Assembly (NCBI RefSeq): GCF_024168645.1
Contig: NZ_JALJWF010000001.1
Coordinates: 3,413,501 to 3,477,500, forward strand
Source of the DNA: Pseudomonas sp. GGS8
GTDB taxonomy: Bacteria; Pseudomonadota; Gammaproteobacteria; Pseudomonadales; Pseudomonadaceae
Length of the DNA: 64,000 nt
Direction of reading: 5' to 3'
Made by a program: the position numbers and the translations under genes. Within the stretch, counting starts at the first letter, position 1, and each line of letters starts with the position of its first letter. A model generated the notes under the pieces. It saw only the letters and a list, made by a program, of their open reading frames with translations, was not told where the DNA came from and did not search any database. Shown here piece by piece: positions 27,395 through 35,656 of this stretch.

Positions 27395-27414
27395 TTTAGG
27401 GCATTTTTAGGGCA
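27395..27414. repeat. Tandem 9-bp direct repeat downstream of tRNA-Ser
   Basis: TTTAGGGCA occurs twice (27395-27403 and 27406-27414), 11 bases apart, one helical turn. Short direct repeats close to a tRNA 3' end resemble integrase arm sites, but no integrase gene is present. The purpose is unknown. Confidence 0.4.
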
Positions 27415-27560
27415 AGAGCGAAGGGTGGTTGGCTCGGTTGCATCACCGATGAAGGAGAAGGCCCAAACATAAGGCTGAACGGGTCAGCATCAGAGGATTG
27501 GGCGCATCTAGGATCGTATGAGCTAGTTTGCTGGTTAACGCGATAAATCCCTACATCCCT

Positions 27561-27803
27561 TCAGCCAATCTGCTCAAACCGCCGCCTGGTCACGAACAGC
27601 CCCGCGCCCACCGGCACGGCAAGGACCGACATCAATCCCAAGTCAAAGCCCAGCAACTGGGTCTGGCTCACTGCAACGCAGCCGATTGCGCCTGCCACCA
27701 CCAGCGTCACCCCTAGCCACTTGCGCAGCGGGTACGGCTTAAGAAACCGATCAAGTAGAAAGGCCAGCGCCACAACGATGACCGTCTGGGTAATTTCGGA
27801 CAT
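27561..27803 (-). CDS. Small hypothetical membrane protein
   Basis: An 80-residue protein with two or three hydrophobic stretches (about 4-16, 28-47 and 50-72) and a charged C-terminus RRRFEQIG. No family was recognised. The start could also lie 4 codons upstream (27815). It follows 27816-28325 on the same strand with almost no gap, so the two are probably one transcript. It lies in the accessory patch downstream of tRNA-Ser. Confidence 0.55.
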   Translation of the reverse strand: MSEITQTVIVVALAFLLDRFLKPYPLRKWLGVTLVVAGAIGCVAVSQTQLLGFDLGLMSVLAVPVGAGLFVTRRRFEQIG

Positions 27804-27815
27804 GTGCAGCCCCAC

Positions 27816-28325
27816 TCAGGTCTTGATGATCAGGGATTCGGAAGAGCGCTGTGGGCCAATCCCACCATTGACCTGCGCCTGGATGCTGACGATTACGTCG
27901 CCAGCATGGTAGGTGGGCAGAGCGTCATTGACGTACGAGCGCACACCCGCCGTTACAACAGTACCTGCGGCGACACTGCCTGCAGGTCCGGCTAAACCGC
28001 CCACAGTACCGGCAGCGCCACCGAAAGCGGAGGCGGCCAGGTTGGCGATCTTGGTGCGTTGGGCATTGAGGGCATCGCCCTGTTGCCGGGTCAGCGGCTT
28101 GGAGATGCCGATCATCATCACGCACGGCAGGCTCTTGGCCTGCATCTTGTCGTACACCTCGACGACCTTGCTGTTGACCTCATAGTGGGCGCTTTTCGCC
28201 TCGCCAAAATGCAGCTCGCGCAGGCGTCCGCGTTCGCTGTCGGTGAGGGTGATCTGCGAGACGTTGAAGACGATCCCGTGAGTGCCCATGTATTGGAAAG
28301 TCCCTTCGAACTTCATCGCGCGCAT
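27816..28325 (-). CDS. Hypothetical protein with Gly/Ala-rich central segment
   Basis: A 169-residue protein, not recognised. The first half is soluble (KFEGTFQYMGTHGIVFNVSQ). Residues about 100-130 are a Gly/Ala-rich hydrophobic segment (AASAFGGAAGTVGGLAGPAG) that could be a membrane hairpin of the kind seen in glycine-zipper proteins. MKFEGTFQ at residue 4 is an alternative start. Pairs with the small membrane gene downstream. Function unknown. Confidence 0.55.
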   Translation of the reverse strand: MRAMKFEGTFQYMGTHGIVFNVSQITLTDSERGRLRELHFGEAKSAHYEVNSKVVEVYDKMQAKSLPCVMMIGISKPLTRQQGDALNAQRTKIANLAASAFGGAAGTVGGLAGPAGSVAAGTVVTAGVRSYVNDALPTYHAGDVIVSIQAQVNGGIGPQRSSESLIIKT

Positions 28326-28437
28326 CCTTTCGAGGCAGAGACGGCGATTCTCTACAAGGAGCGCATTGGGTTCAAATCATTTCGCCTTGCTGGCAAGGTG
28401 TGTTGGTCGGGCGCTTACACAACAACGTAAGAAAGAT

Positions 28438-28611
28438 ATGTCTATTCACGGGAAAAGTTACTCCGCCGAGTCGTTCGAATTACCACTCCCCGTATTTGTT
28501 GATCGTTTCGTCAATCAAGGGTTTTTCCCCGAAATATCCCCTGACATTGAAAGACTTTGCCTCAGAAATTCCTCATCTACTCTGGTTTCGCAGGTCACTG
28601 ACCTGTCGTAA
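28438..28611 (+). CDS. Possible small ORF, AT-rich
   Basis: A 57-codon open frame with a weak AAGAAAG before its ATG, in a stretch clearly richer in A+T than its surroundings. No family was recognised. It may be non-coding; it is listed because nothing else explains the 309-base gap 28326-28634. Confidence 0.2.
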   Translation: MSIHGKSYSAESFELPLPVFVDRFVNQGFFPEISPDIERLCLRNSSSTLVSQVTDLS

Positions 28612-28634
28612 TCAGCCATCGCAAGGAGCGATCA

Positions 28635-28826
28635 ATGTACTTTGAGATTTACAGGCAAACCCGTGGCACCGAGCAAACCGGCAAGGGCCAATGGCGCTGG
28701 CGTTTGCGGGCGGGGAATCATGAAACGATTGCCAGTGGGGAGGCTTACGTCAACAAGTCTGATTGCGTGCATGCCATCAGTTTGATCAAAGGGACTCAAG
28801 AGCAAACCCCGGTCAAGGAAATATAG
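28635..28826 (+). CDS. YegP/DUF1508-like small protein
   Basis: A 63-residue protein with the pattern FEIYRQ...GQWRWRLRAGNHETIASGEAYVNKSDCVHAI, which fits the DUF1508 (YegP) domain: a strand, WRWRL, then N..I..SGE.Y..K..c...I. Function of the family is unknown. AAGGAGCG precedes the ATG. It is followed by a strong hairpin terminator. Part of the accessory patch after tRNA-Ser. Confidence 0.7.
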   Translation: MYFEIYRQTRGTEQTGKGQWRWRLRAGNHETIASGEAYVNKSDCVHAISLIKGTQEQTPVKEI

Positions 28827-28838
28827 GTTGTAGGCGGT

Positions 28839-28868
28839 GAAGCTGCTCAGTCAGAGCAGCTTCGTTTC
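28839..28868 (+). terminator. Rho-independent terminator
   Basis: GAAGCTGCTC, loop AGTCA, GAGCAGCTTC: a perfect 10-bp stem followed by GTTTC, just after the YegP-like gene. Confidence 0.75.
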
Positions 28869-28996
28869 AGTCCGGTGCTCTTGAGTTGTGAGTGCCCCCC
28901 GGTTTTTATGGATCGGGTCGTTTGCCAACCTGCATAGACGCCGATCGCGACACCTCCCTAAACTGTCCCCCAGTCTTGGGGACCGGGGTGCAACGG

Positions 28997-29926
28997 ATGA
29001 ATCGTAACGAACTACGCAAGGCCGACATCAACCTGATGGTGGTGTTCGAGACATTGATGCTCGAGCGCAACGTCACGCGGGTGGCGGAGAAGCTGTTCCT
29101 CGGTCAGCCGACCATCAGTGCGGCGCTGAACCGTTTGCGGACGATGTTCAACGATCCGCTGTTCATTCGGGTCGGCCATCGCATGGAGCCGACGGCGCGG
29201 GCCGAGGAGATCATTCAGCATCTGTCGCCAGCGCTGGATTCGCTGTCGGTGGCCTTGAGCCTGACCCACGATTTCGATCCGCTCAGCAGCACCATGACGT
29301 TTCGCATCGGGCTGTCGGACGATGTCGAATTCGGCCTGTTACCGCCGCTGCTGCGGGCTTTGCGCCAGGAGGCGCCAAAGGTGGTGTTCGTGGTTCAGCA
29401 TGTCGACTACTGGCGCATTCCCGACTTGCTGGCGTCCGGCGATATCACGGTGGGGATCAGCCAGACCCGCGGATTGCCGGCCAACGCCAAGCGCAAACTG
29501 TTGCGACATATCCAGCCCAGTATTTTGCGTGCAGATGCATCGGACACGCCGTTGACCCTCGATGAATATTGCGCGCGGCCGCATGTGCTGGTGTCCCACA
29601 CTGCCAACGTCAGTGGTTACGCCGATGAATGGCTGGCGGAGATCGGCCGTACGCGTCACGTAGTGCTGTCTGTTCCGCAATACAGCTCATTGCCGGCGTT
29701 ACTCGCCGGCACCGATTTGATCGCCAGCCTGCCGGATTACACGGCGGAGGCGATGGCCGCGTCAGGCCAACTGTTCAAGGAGCCGTTTCCGTTCAAGACA
29801 CCGACCCTGGACCTGTCCATGGTCTGGCTCAGCCATGTCGACAGCGATCCGGCCGAACGCTGGCTGCGCTCGCGTCTGGAGGCATTCATGAGTGAGCGTG
29901 CGATCCTTCCATTGTCCAGTGAGTAG
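28997..29926 (+). CDS. LysR-family transcriptional regulator
   Basis: A 309-residue LysR regulator. The N-terminal winged helix (about 8-67) has DINLMVVFETLMLERNVTRVAEKL and GQPTISAALNRLR. The effector domain spans about 95-300. The DNA-binding region resembles the NahR/NodD/LeuO subgroup. The start at 28997 is used because an upstream frame to 28892 has no ribosome binding site and is not LysR-like. The target may be the downstream tautomerase-like gene; inferred from proximity only. Confidence 0.88.
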   Translation: MNRNELRKADINLMVVFETLMLERNVTRVAEKLFLGQPTISAALNRLRTMFNDPLFIRVGHRMEPTARAEEIIQHLSPALDSLSVALSLTHDFDPLSSTMTFRIGLSDDVEFGLLPPLLRALRQEAPKVVFVVQHVDYWRIPDLLASGDITVGISQTRGLPANAKRKLLRHIQPSILRADASDTPLTLDEYCARPHVLVSHTANVSGYADEWLAEIGRTRHVVLSVPQYSSLPALLAGTDLIASLPDYTAEAMAASGQLFKEPFPFKTPTLDLSMVWLSHVDSDPAERWLRSRLEAFMSERAILPLSSE

Positions 29927-29981
29927 GGCGGGGCTCTGTGTTATATGTATGACCTTTCTGCCAATCCTCAGGAACCCCGTC

Positions 29982-30344
29982 ATGCCCCACCTGCACATGG
30001 AATACACCGCCAACCTGTCCGAGCTGAATGCCGATGTGGCATTGATGCGACTCAACAACGCGCTGGTCGCTTCGGGGCAGTTTGAAGAGTTCGACATCAA
30101 GGCCCGTGCGGTGAAGGTCGAGACTTTCAGGGTGGGTACCGCACCGGGCGAGCGGGCGTTCATGCATGTAAAGCTGTCGTTGTTGAGCGGTCGCTCGCCG
30201 CAGATCAAGAAGCAGTTATCTGACAGCCTGCTGGCGGTGGTGCAGGATGTGTGCGAATGGCCGGTCGGTGTTGAGGTCCAGCTATGTGTGGAAATCATCG
30301 ACATCGATCGAGAGTCTTACACCAAGACTGCCATCGGTCTCTGA
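29982..30344 (+). CDS. 5-carboxymethyl-2-hydroxymuconate isomerase-like protein
   Basis: A 120-residue tautomerase-superfamily protein of CHMI type. Met is followed by Pro2, which becomes the catalytic N-terminal proline after Met removal (MPHLHMEYTANL). CHMI acts in homoprotocatechuate breakdown, but no hpc/hpa genes are nearby, so the substrate is open. AGGAA precedes the start. It is flanked by two LysR genes, convergent with the second. Confidence 0.8.
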   Translation: MPHLHMEYTANLSELNADVALMRLNNALVASGQFEEFDIKARAVKVETFRVGTAPGERAFMHVKLSLLSGRSPQIKKQLSDSLLAVVQDVCEWPVGVEVQLCVEIIDIDRESYTKTAIGL

Positions 30345-30347
30345 GTT

Positions 30348-31283
30348 TCAGGCCATTTCCTGCTCGGCGCAGGCCTTGATCACTTGCTCGCGCAGCCAGG
30401 TGTTGGCGCTGTCCTGGTCGACGCTTTGACTCCACTGCATGTCCAGGGTGAAGCCCGGCAAGCCATTGGGCGCTTCGCAGTGATTGAAGATCGCCTCGTT
30501 GGCCAGCAATTGCTGGATGCGCCGGGGCAAGGTCAGGATGAAGTCGGTGCCGGTGATCATCTTCAGCGCCGCGCTGTAGCTGTTGGAGCGCGCGACAATC
30601 TGGCGTTTGTGGGCCTGTTGAGCCAGCCAGCCGTCCACCATGTTGGTGGCGGACGTCCAAGGCGTCGGGAACACATGCCGACGTTCAGTGAACGCTTGCA
30701 GGCTCAAGCGCGGTTCCAGTGGCGTGGCGCGTTTGTCGAAGACGCAGACCAGATCGTCCTCCAGTAATCGTCTGGAGTTGAAGTCAGTGTGGCTTCGATG
30801 AAAGTTCGGGCCGAAACAGATCACCAGGTCGAGGCTGCCGTCGCGCAGTTCTTCGGCCGGTATGTCGGTTTCGAACTTGTGCATGTTGACCATCACCGGC
30901 AAGTCGGCGAAATCGAAGCTTTTCAACAGACGTGGCAAGATCAGCTGTTCGAAGTATTCCGGCGCACAGATATTGAAGGTGACCGGTTGTAAGGTCGGAT
31001 CGAACGTCGGTGTCCCGGCGTGACACAGGTTGATGCTTTCGAGAATCTTCAGCACATGGGCATACATGGTGCTGGCTTTGTAGGTGGGGCGCATACCCGT
31101 GCGGGTATTGATGAACAACTCGTCTTCGAAACTGGTGCGCAGTTTCTTCAGGCAGTAACTCACGGTGGACTGGCTGACGCAGAGAGCCTCCGACACACCG
31201 GTGACGCTGCTTTGCTCATACACGGCGACAAACACCATGAGGTCTTGCATGTCGAGTTTTCTAAGCAAGTTACTGTTCAGCAT
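30348..31283 (-). CDS. LysR-family transcriptional regulator
   Basis: A 311-residue LysR regulator. Helix-turn-helix region about 12-70 (LMVFVAVYEQSSVTGVSEAL, CVSQSTVSYCLKKLR); effector domain about 98-300. It ends 3 bases from the convergent tautomerase-like gene. Two transporter genes lie upstream on the same strand after a 147-base gap, so it may regulate them; this is inference. Confidence 0.87.
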   Translation of the reverse strand: MLNSNLLRKLDMQDLMVFVAVYEQSSVTGVSEALCVSQSTVSYCLKKLRTSFEDELFINTRTGMRPTYKASTMYAHVLKILESINLCHAGTPTFDPTLQPVTFNICAPEYFEQLILPRLLKSFDFADLPVMVNMHKFETDIPAEELRDGSLDLVICFGPNFHRSHTDFNSRRLLEDDLVCVFDKRATPLEPRLSLQAFTERRHVFPTPWTSATNMVDGWLAQQAHKRQIVARSNSYSAALKMITGTDFILTLPRRIQQLLANEAIFNHCEAPNGLPGFTLDMQWSQSVDQDSANTWLREQVIKACAEQEMA

Positions 31284-31430
31284 CCGTTCTGTCTCGCTGT
31301 GCTCCTTGCGCCGACTGTGCGCAAACGTGTGCGAACGATCCTAGCGGAACGATAGTGCCAAGAGAATGCCTTGTAGGACGTTTCATGGTCAGTTGTGGGA
31401 CAGATAGTGTTATGAACACGACTTGTGAAT

Positions 31431-32378
31431 TCAATCCCCCGAAACATGGCCAGAGGCCTTCAGCGCTGATTGCTGTGCAGGCATCGCATCGCGGCTGGAT
31501 ATTAACAGCGCCAACATGCCGATGCCCACCAGCAACGCGCCGATGATTTCCAGGGCGCGTGGCGACTGGCGTAGCCACAACCAGTGGAACAATGTGATGA
31601 ACAGGGTGCTCAGGTAGATGTAGGAAATGACCGAGGAAGGGGCAATGACGCCAATGGCTCGATGCAGCAGCCAGAAAGTCGCCAGGGTGGCGAACAGTGC
31701 CAGGTAGATCAACCACCAGAAATCACTCACGCTCAGCAATGACGCCGAGCGCCAGCCGCCGCTGAACCCACAGAACGCCAATAGAAACAACGCGCCGAAC
31801 AGCATGTTCCAGAAGGTCATGCCCACCGGGCCGCGCCCCTTGAGGCTGTTGGCCTTGAGCCGTTGACTCAGGGGCGAGTAGAGCGCCATTGCCAGGCAAC
31901 CGACCCCGTACACCGATACCGCATACAGCGACGGCAGTTCGCCGGGGCCTGCGCCTTTCAATACCAGGAGCACGGCGCCGGCCGCGGCAACCAGCATGGG
32001 CAACACGCGTTGTTTCAGGCTGCTGTCGGGTGTCAGGATGGCTTCGAACAGCAGCGTCAGCAACGGCACCAGGGTGAACATCGTCCCGGTGTTCACCGCC
32101 GAGGTGTAGCGCAGAGCTTCGAACAACGAGCCGAAGTACAGCGCCAGCAGCATGCCGAGCACGGCATGACCGAGCAGACCGCGGGCGGTCACGGCGGTAT
32201 CGCCCTTGAACAGCAGCAGGGGCAAAAATACCAGGGCGCAACATAGTAGGCGTAATCCGGTCAGCAGAATCGGGTCGATGGCCTGGCTGACCTGGGCTGC
32301 CGCGGAAAACGAGACGGCAATCAACAGCGCCCAGAGCAACATGCCGACGTGAGCGGCAGCAAAATCTGTGCGTTTCAT
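31431..32378 (-). CDS. EamA/DMT-family transporter
   Basis: A 315-residue membrane protein with about ten transmembrane helices and the two-repeat EamA layout (about 5-140 and 155-290). Drug/metabolite-type exporters of this family move amino acids, metabolites or drugs; the substrate is unknown. It is 15 bases downstream of the MFS gene on the same strand, so they are likely co-transcribed. Confidence 0.85.
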   Translation of the reverse strand: MKRTDFAAAHVGMLLWALLIAVSFSAAAQVSQAIDPILLTGLRLLCCALVFLPLLLFKGDTAVTARGLLGHAVLGMLLALYFGSLFEALRYTSAVNTGTMFTLVPLLTLLFEAILTPDSSLKQRVLPMLVAAAGAVLLVLKGAGPGELPSLYAVSVYGVGCLAMALYSPLSQRLKANSLKGRGPVGMTFWNMLFGALFLLAFCGFSGGWRSASLLSVSDFWWLIYLALFATLATFWLLHRAIGVIAPSSVISYIYLSTLFITLFHWLWLRQSPRALEIIGALLVGIGMLALLISSRDAMPAQQSALKASGHVSGD

Positions 32379-32393
32379 GATGGGGGTTCCAAG

Positions 32394-33578
32394 TTAATGA
32401 ATGTGTTTGGCGTAATGCCGCGGATCGAAGCGCAGGACCATCAGGATCATCAGCGCCATGACGCCCATCAGTGACCACCAGGCCCATTCGAAACTGCCCA
32501 GTTGATCGCGAATCATCCCGGCGATCAGCGGTGAGAGGCCGGCGATCAGGTAACCGATGCCTTGCACGAAGGCGGTCAACCCGCCCGCGCGTTGGGGATT
32601 GTCCAGATGATCCAGCGACACGATCAGGCTCATCGGGAACAGTCCGCCGATACCCAGTCCCAGCAGGCACGGCCACAGCAGGCTCAGGTGTTGCGGGCTC
32701 AGAATCAGCCCGCAGAAACCGGCCATGATCAGCGTCAGCAACACCACCAGCACCAGACGCCGGTCACGGCTGCGATTGGCGATGGCGGGTGTCAGCAGCC
32801 CCGACAACACTTCCATGGCCGTCAAAAAGCCCAATAACAAGCCGGCCTGTTGTTCGCTCCAGCCTTTTTCCACGTAGTACGGTGCCAGCCAGGCCAGCAC
32901 GCAGGTGTAGGACGCCGTGCCCAGACCGAAGAAAATCGCGAGTAACCAGGCGCGGGAATTGCGGAAAAAGGATTCTTTACGGGGCGATTTCTCCCCCAAT
33001 GTCGGCGTTCCCGTGCGTTGAACGCACCAGAACAGCAACGCCGCCAGCGCCAGTGCCGCCCAGATCGCCAACCCGACTCGCCAACTGCCGGTGCGGGTCA
33101 TCACCAACGGCGCGAATGACGCCGCGATTGCCGCGCCAGCCATGATCGATGTCACATAGAGACCCATGCACACGGAAACATTGTTGCTGAAACGGGACTT
33201 GATCAGGGCGGGCATCAACGCCTGAATCAGCGCAATGCCGACGCCGGCCAACACGGCGCTCAGGATCAGTTCTGCTGCCGAATCAAGGAACAACCGCGAC
33301 ACCGTGGCCAGGCCGATGATCAGCAGCGACAGCACTACGGTGCGTTGCTCGCCCAGGCGTTGACTGATACCGATACCAAAGAACATCGCCAGTCCCATGG
33401 CCATGACCGGCAGCATGGTCAACAGCGAGGCCAGGCTGAAATTCAGCGGGATGTCACCGCGAATGGCTGACAGCAACGGGCCGACAGCGGCCATGGACGG
33501 ACGCAGATTCAGGGCGACAAGAATGATGCTGAACATCAGCCAGAGGGCAGGGCGGGAGGTTGCGCGAACGTTTTCCAT
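32394..33578 (-). CDS. MFS transporter, CynX/NimT type
   Basis: A 394-residue MFS protein with twelve predicted helices. The start ALWLMFSIILVALNLRPSMAAVGPLLSAI, read in two parts, is typical of the CynX/NimT (cyanate or 2-nitroimidazole) branch, with the LRP and GPLL segments in helix 1. The true substrate is unknown. First gene of the pair with the EamA transporter. Confidence 0.82.
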   Translation of the reverse strand: MENVRATSRPALWLMFSIILVALNLRPSMAAVGPLLSAIRGDIPLNFSLASLLTMLPVMAMGLAMFFGIGISQRLGEQRTVVLSLLIIGLATVSRLFLDSAAELILSAVLAGVGIALIQALMPALIKSRFSNNVSVCMGLYVTSIMAGAAIAASFAPLVMTRTGSWRVGLAIWAALALAALLFWCVQRTGTPTLGEKSPRKESFFRNSRAWLLAIFFGLGTASYTCVLAWLAPYYVEKGWSEQQAGLLLGFLTAMEVLSGLLTPAIANRSRDRRLVLVVLLTLIMAGFCGLILSPQHLSLLWPCLLGLGIGGLFPMSLIVSLDHLDNPQRAGGLTAFVQGIGYLIAGLSPLIAGMIRDQLGSFEWAWWSLMGVMALMILMVLRFDPRHYAKHIH

Positions 33579-33692
33579 AATCGGGCCTTCAGAAACAAGG
33601 AGCCGATTAGGCGCGCGAGCCTCGGAGGCGGCAAATCAGAAAGTCTGGAGCAGTATTTAGAAATTAAATAACGGTGCCGCACCCACAAATTC

Positions 33693-33800
33693 CTGTGGGA
33701 GCGGGCTTGCCCGCGATAGCGGTAGATCAGTCAACATCTCAGCTGAATATAAAACCGTCATCGCGGGCAAGTCGGATCGCCGCACCGCCGCTCCCACAGG
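33693..33800. repeat. REP-like pair (CCTGTGGGAGCGGGC family)
   Basis: CCTGTGGGAGCGG ... CCGCTCCCACAGG as outer arms, with GCTTGCCCGCGATAG / CATCGCGGGCAAG inside. Two inverted REP units form one long palindrome. It occupies the first part of the 529-base gap before the glutamine synthetase-like gene. Confidence 0.8.
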
Positions 33801-34107
33801 GATGGAGGGCGTTTGGCAGATTGATTGTTTAGTCTGTCCACACCCAAGGTTCTTCAAATCCCGATTTAACGGCTTAACCGCCCGTGTGACGCTGCTGCTC
33901 ATCTGTTTATTGCGGTCTTCTCTATGGACGGTTGTCCAGTCGCACTCCCTTCCGAACTGGCCTTCTGGGCACTGTGGCACTGCCGTCACGCGCGCCCGCC
34001 GGATTCCTGCATCTCCCGCTGATTGTTCTGACAGGTCCTGCGCTGTACGCCTGGATCAAATCGGCAGCGCCTGTGCGTTTGCCTGACGCGGATAGACGAG
34101 AATTCCC
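33801..34107. other. Upstream region of the glutamine synthetase-like gene
   Basis: No supported gene, hairpin or repeat in these 307 bases. Open frames here lack ribosome binding sites and recognisable composition. Presumably the promoter and leader of the next gene. Confidence 0.4.
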
Positions 34108-35490
34108 ATGAGCTGTGCCACGAGATCCTTCGCTACGAAAGAACAAGCCCTGACGTTTCTTGAACAGAACCCGGATATCGAGATGTTCGAGCTGTTCATC
34201 CTCGACAACAACGGTGTGCCACGAGGCAAATTACTGCATCGCGATGAGTTGCTGGCGGTGTACGAAAGCGGTCGGCCGCTGCCGAGTACCATCCTGGGCC
34301 TGACCATCAATGGCGATGACGTGGAAAACTCCGGGCTGGTCTGGGACGTCGGTGACATCGATTGCCGTGCTTACCCTGTCAGCGGCAGTTTGCAGCGCAT
34401 GCCGTGGCGATTGATTCCCACGGCGGCGGTGCAGGTCAGCATGCATCCGCAAGAGGGCATGCCCGCGACCATCGCCGACCCACGGCACCTGCTGGCCAAG
34501 GTCATCGAAGGCTTGCAGGCCGATGGTTATTTTCCGGTGATGGCGGCGGAGCTGGAGTTCTATCTGCTGGACCGACAGCGCGACAGCAACGGTCGGCCGC
34601 AGCCGGCGCGGGATGTCGATGACGGGCGGCCACGCGAGACTCAGGTCTACGGCTTGCGTGAACTGGAACAGATCGAGCCGTTTCTGGCTGACCTCTACAG
34701 CGCCTGTAAGTTCCAAGGCATTCCGGCGCGCACGGCGATTTCCGAATACGCGCCGGGGCAGGTGGAAATCACCCTCGAACACCGCACCGACGCTTTGCAG
34801 GCGATGGACGAAGCAGTGCGCTACAAGCGGCTGGTCAAAGGCGTGGCGCACAAGCACGGGATGACGGCTTGTTTCATGGCCAAGCCGTTCGATGACCTGG
34901 CCGGCACCGGCATGCACATGCACGTCAGCCTGGCGGACAAGGACGGCAATAACCTGTTTGCCAGCGAGGCCCGGGACGGCACGCCGCTGCTCAAACACGC
35001 GGTCGGCGGGATGCTCGCCACATTGCTCGATGCGTTGCTGTTGTTCTGTCCGAACGCCAACTCGTATCGTCGTTTCCAGACCAACAGCTACGCCCCCCTG
35101 GCGGCCACTTGGGGCGTGGACAACCGCACCGTGAGTTTGCGAGTGCCCGGCGGGCCGGCCTTCTCCCGGCATATAGAGCACCGCATTTGTGGTGCCGACG
35201 CCAACCCGTATCTGGCGGCTGCGGCGATCCTGGCCGGTATTCATCGCGGCATCCGCGAGCAACTTGACCCCGGGGCGCCGGTGGAGGGCAACGGTTACGC
35301 CCAGGCCACGCAATTGTTGCCGACCGACTGGTTGACCACGTTGCGAGCGCTGGAAGGCTCGAATTGGGCCCGGGAAGCATTCGGCAGAGAGTTTCTTGGC
35401 GTTTATCTGGCCGTGAAACGAGCCGAATACCGGCAATTCATGGGCGAAGTCGGTGAGCAGGACTGGCGCTGGTATCTGCACCAGGCTTGA
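34108..35490 (+). CDS. Glutamine synthetase family protein, probable gamma-glutamylpolyamine synthetase
   Basis: A 460-residue glutamine-synthetase-fold ligase. The beta-grasp N-domain is about 15-110 and the catalytic domain 115-455. Metal/ATP-site segments are MAAELEFYLLDR, SEYAPGQVEITLEH, GTGMHMHVSL and NPYLAAAAILAGIHRG. Length and pattern fit the PuuA/PauA/SpuI branch, which glutamylates putrescine or other polyamines, rather than GlnA. No oxidase or dehydrogenase partner is beside it. The ATG at 34108 is used although the spacing to GACGAG is long. Confidence 0.85.
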   Translation: MSCATRSFATKEQALTFLEQNPDIEMFELFILDNNGVPRGKLLHRDELLAVYESGRPLPSTILGLTINGDDVENSGLVWDVGDIDCRAYPVSGSLQRMPWRLIPTAAVQVSMHPQEGMPATIADPRHLLAKVIEGLQADGYFPVMAAELEFYLLDRQRDSNGRPQPARDVDDGRPRETQVYGLRELEQIEPFLADLYSACKFQGIPARTAISEYAPGQVEITLEHRTDALQAMDEAVRYKRLVKGVAHKHGMTACFMAKPFDDLAGTGMHMHVSLADKDGNNLFASEARDGTPLLKHAVGGMLATLLDALLLFCPNANSYRRFQTNSYAPLAATWGVDNRTVSLRVPGGPAFSRHIEHRICGADANPYLAAAAILAGIHRGIREQLDPGAPVEGNGYAQATQLLPTDWLTTLRALEGSNWAREAFGREFLGVYLAVKRAEYRQFMGEVGEQDWRWYLHQA

Positions 35491-35528
35491 AACGGGTCGC
35501 CAGTGTTGAAAGTTTTGGCCTAATGCCA

Positions 35529-35557
35529 TAAGCCAACTATTCGTTGGCTTCTTTTTC
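35529..35557 (+). terminator. Rho-independent terminator
   Basis: AGCCAAC, loop TATTC, GTTGGCT, then TCTTTTT, downstream of the glutamine synthetase-like gene. Confidence 0.88.
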
Positions 35558-35656
35558 ACGAAATATTGATGGTTGACTGCTTAAGATTTGTGGCGTCTCG
35601 GTCAATGAAATTTTCACATTTGCCGCGGGCACTTCTTTTCAGGAACAGCCGATCAC

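Noticed and set aside
28365..28390. Possible second attachment site (GGTTCAAATC resembling the tRNA T-arm)
   Set aside because: The match is under 12 bases and does not extend to the tRNA end, so it is not a convincing att repeat.
33802..34086. A 94-codon open frame before the glutamine synthetase-like gene
   Set aside because: It starts in the end of a REP unit, has no ribosome binding site and no protein-like composition.
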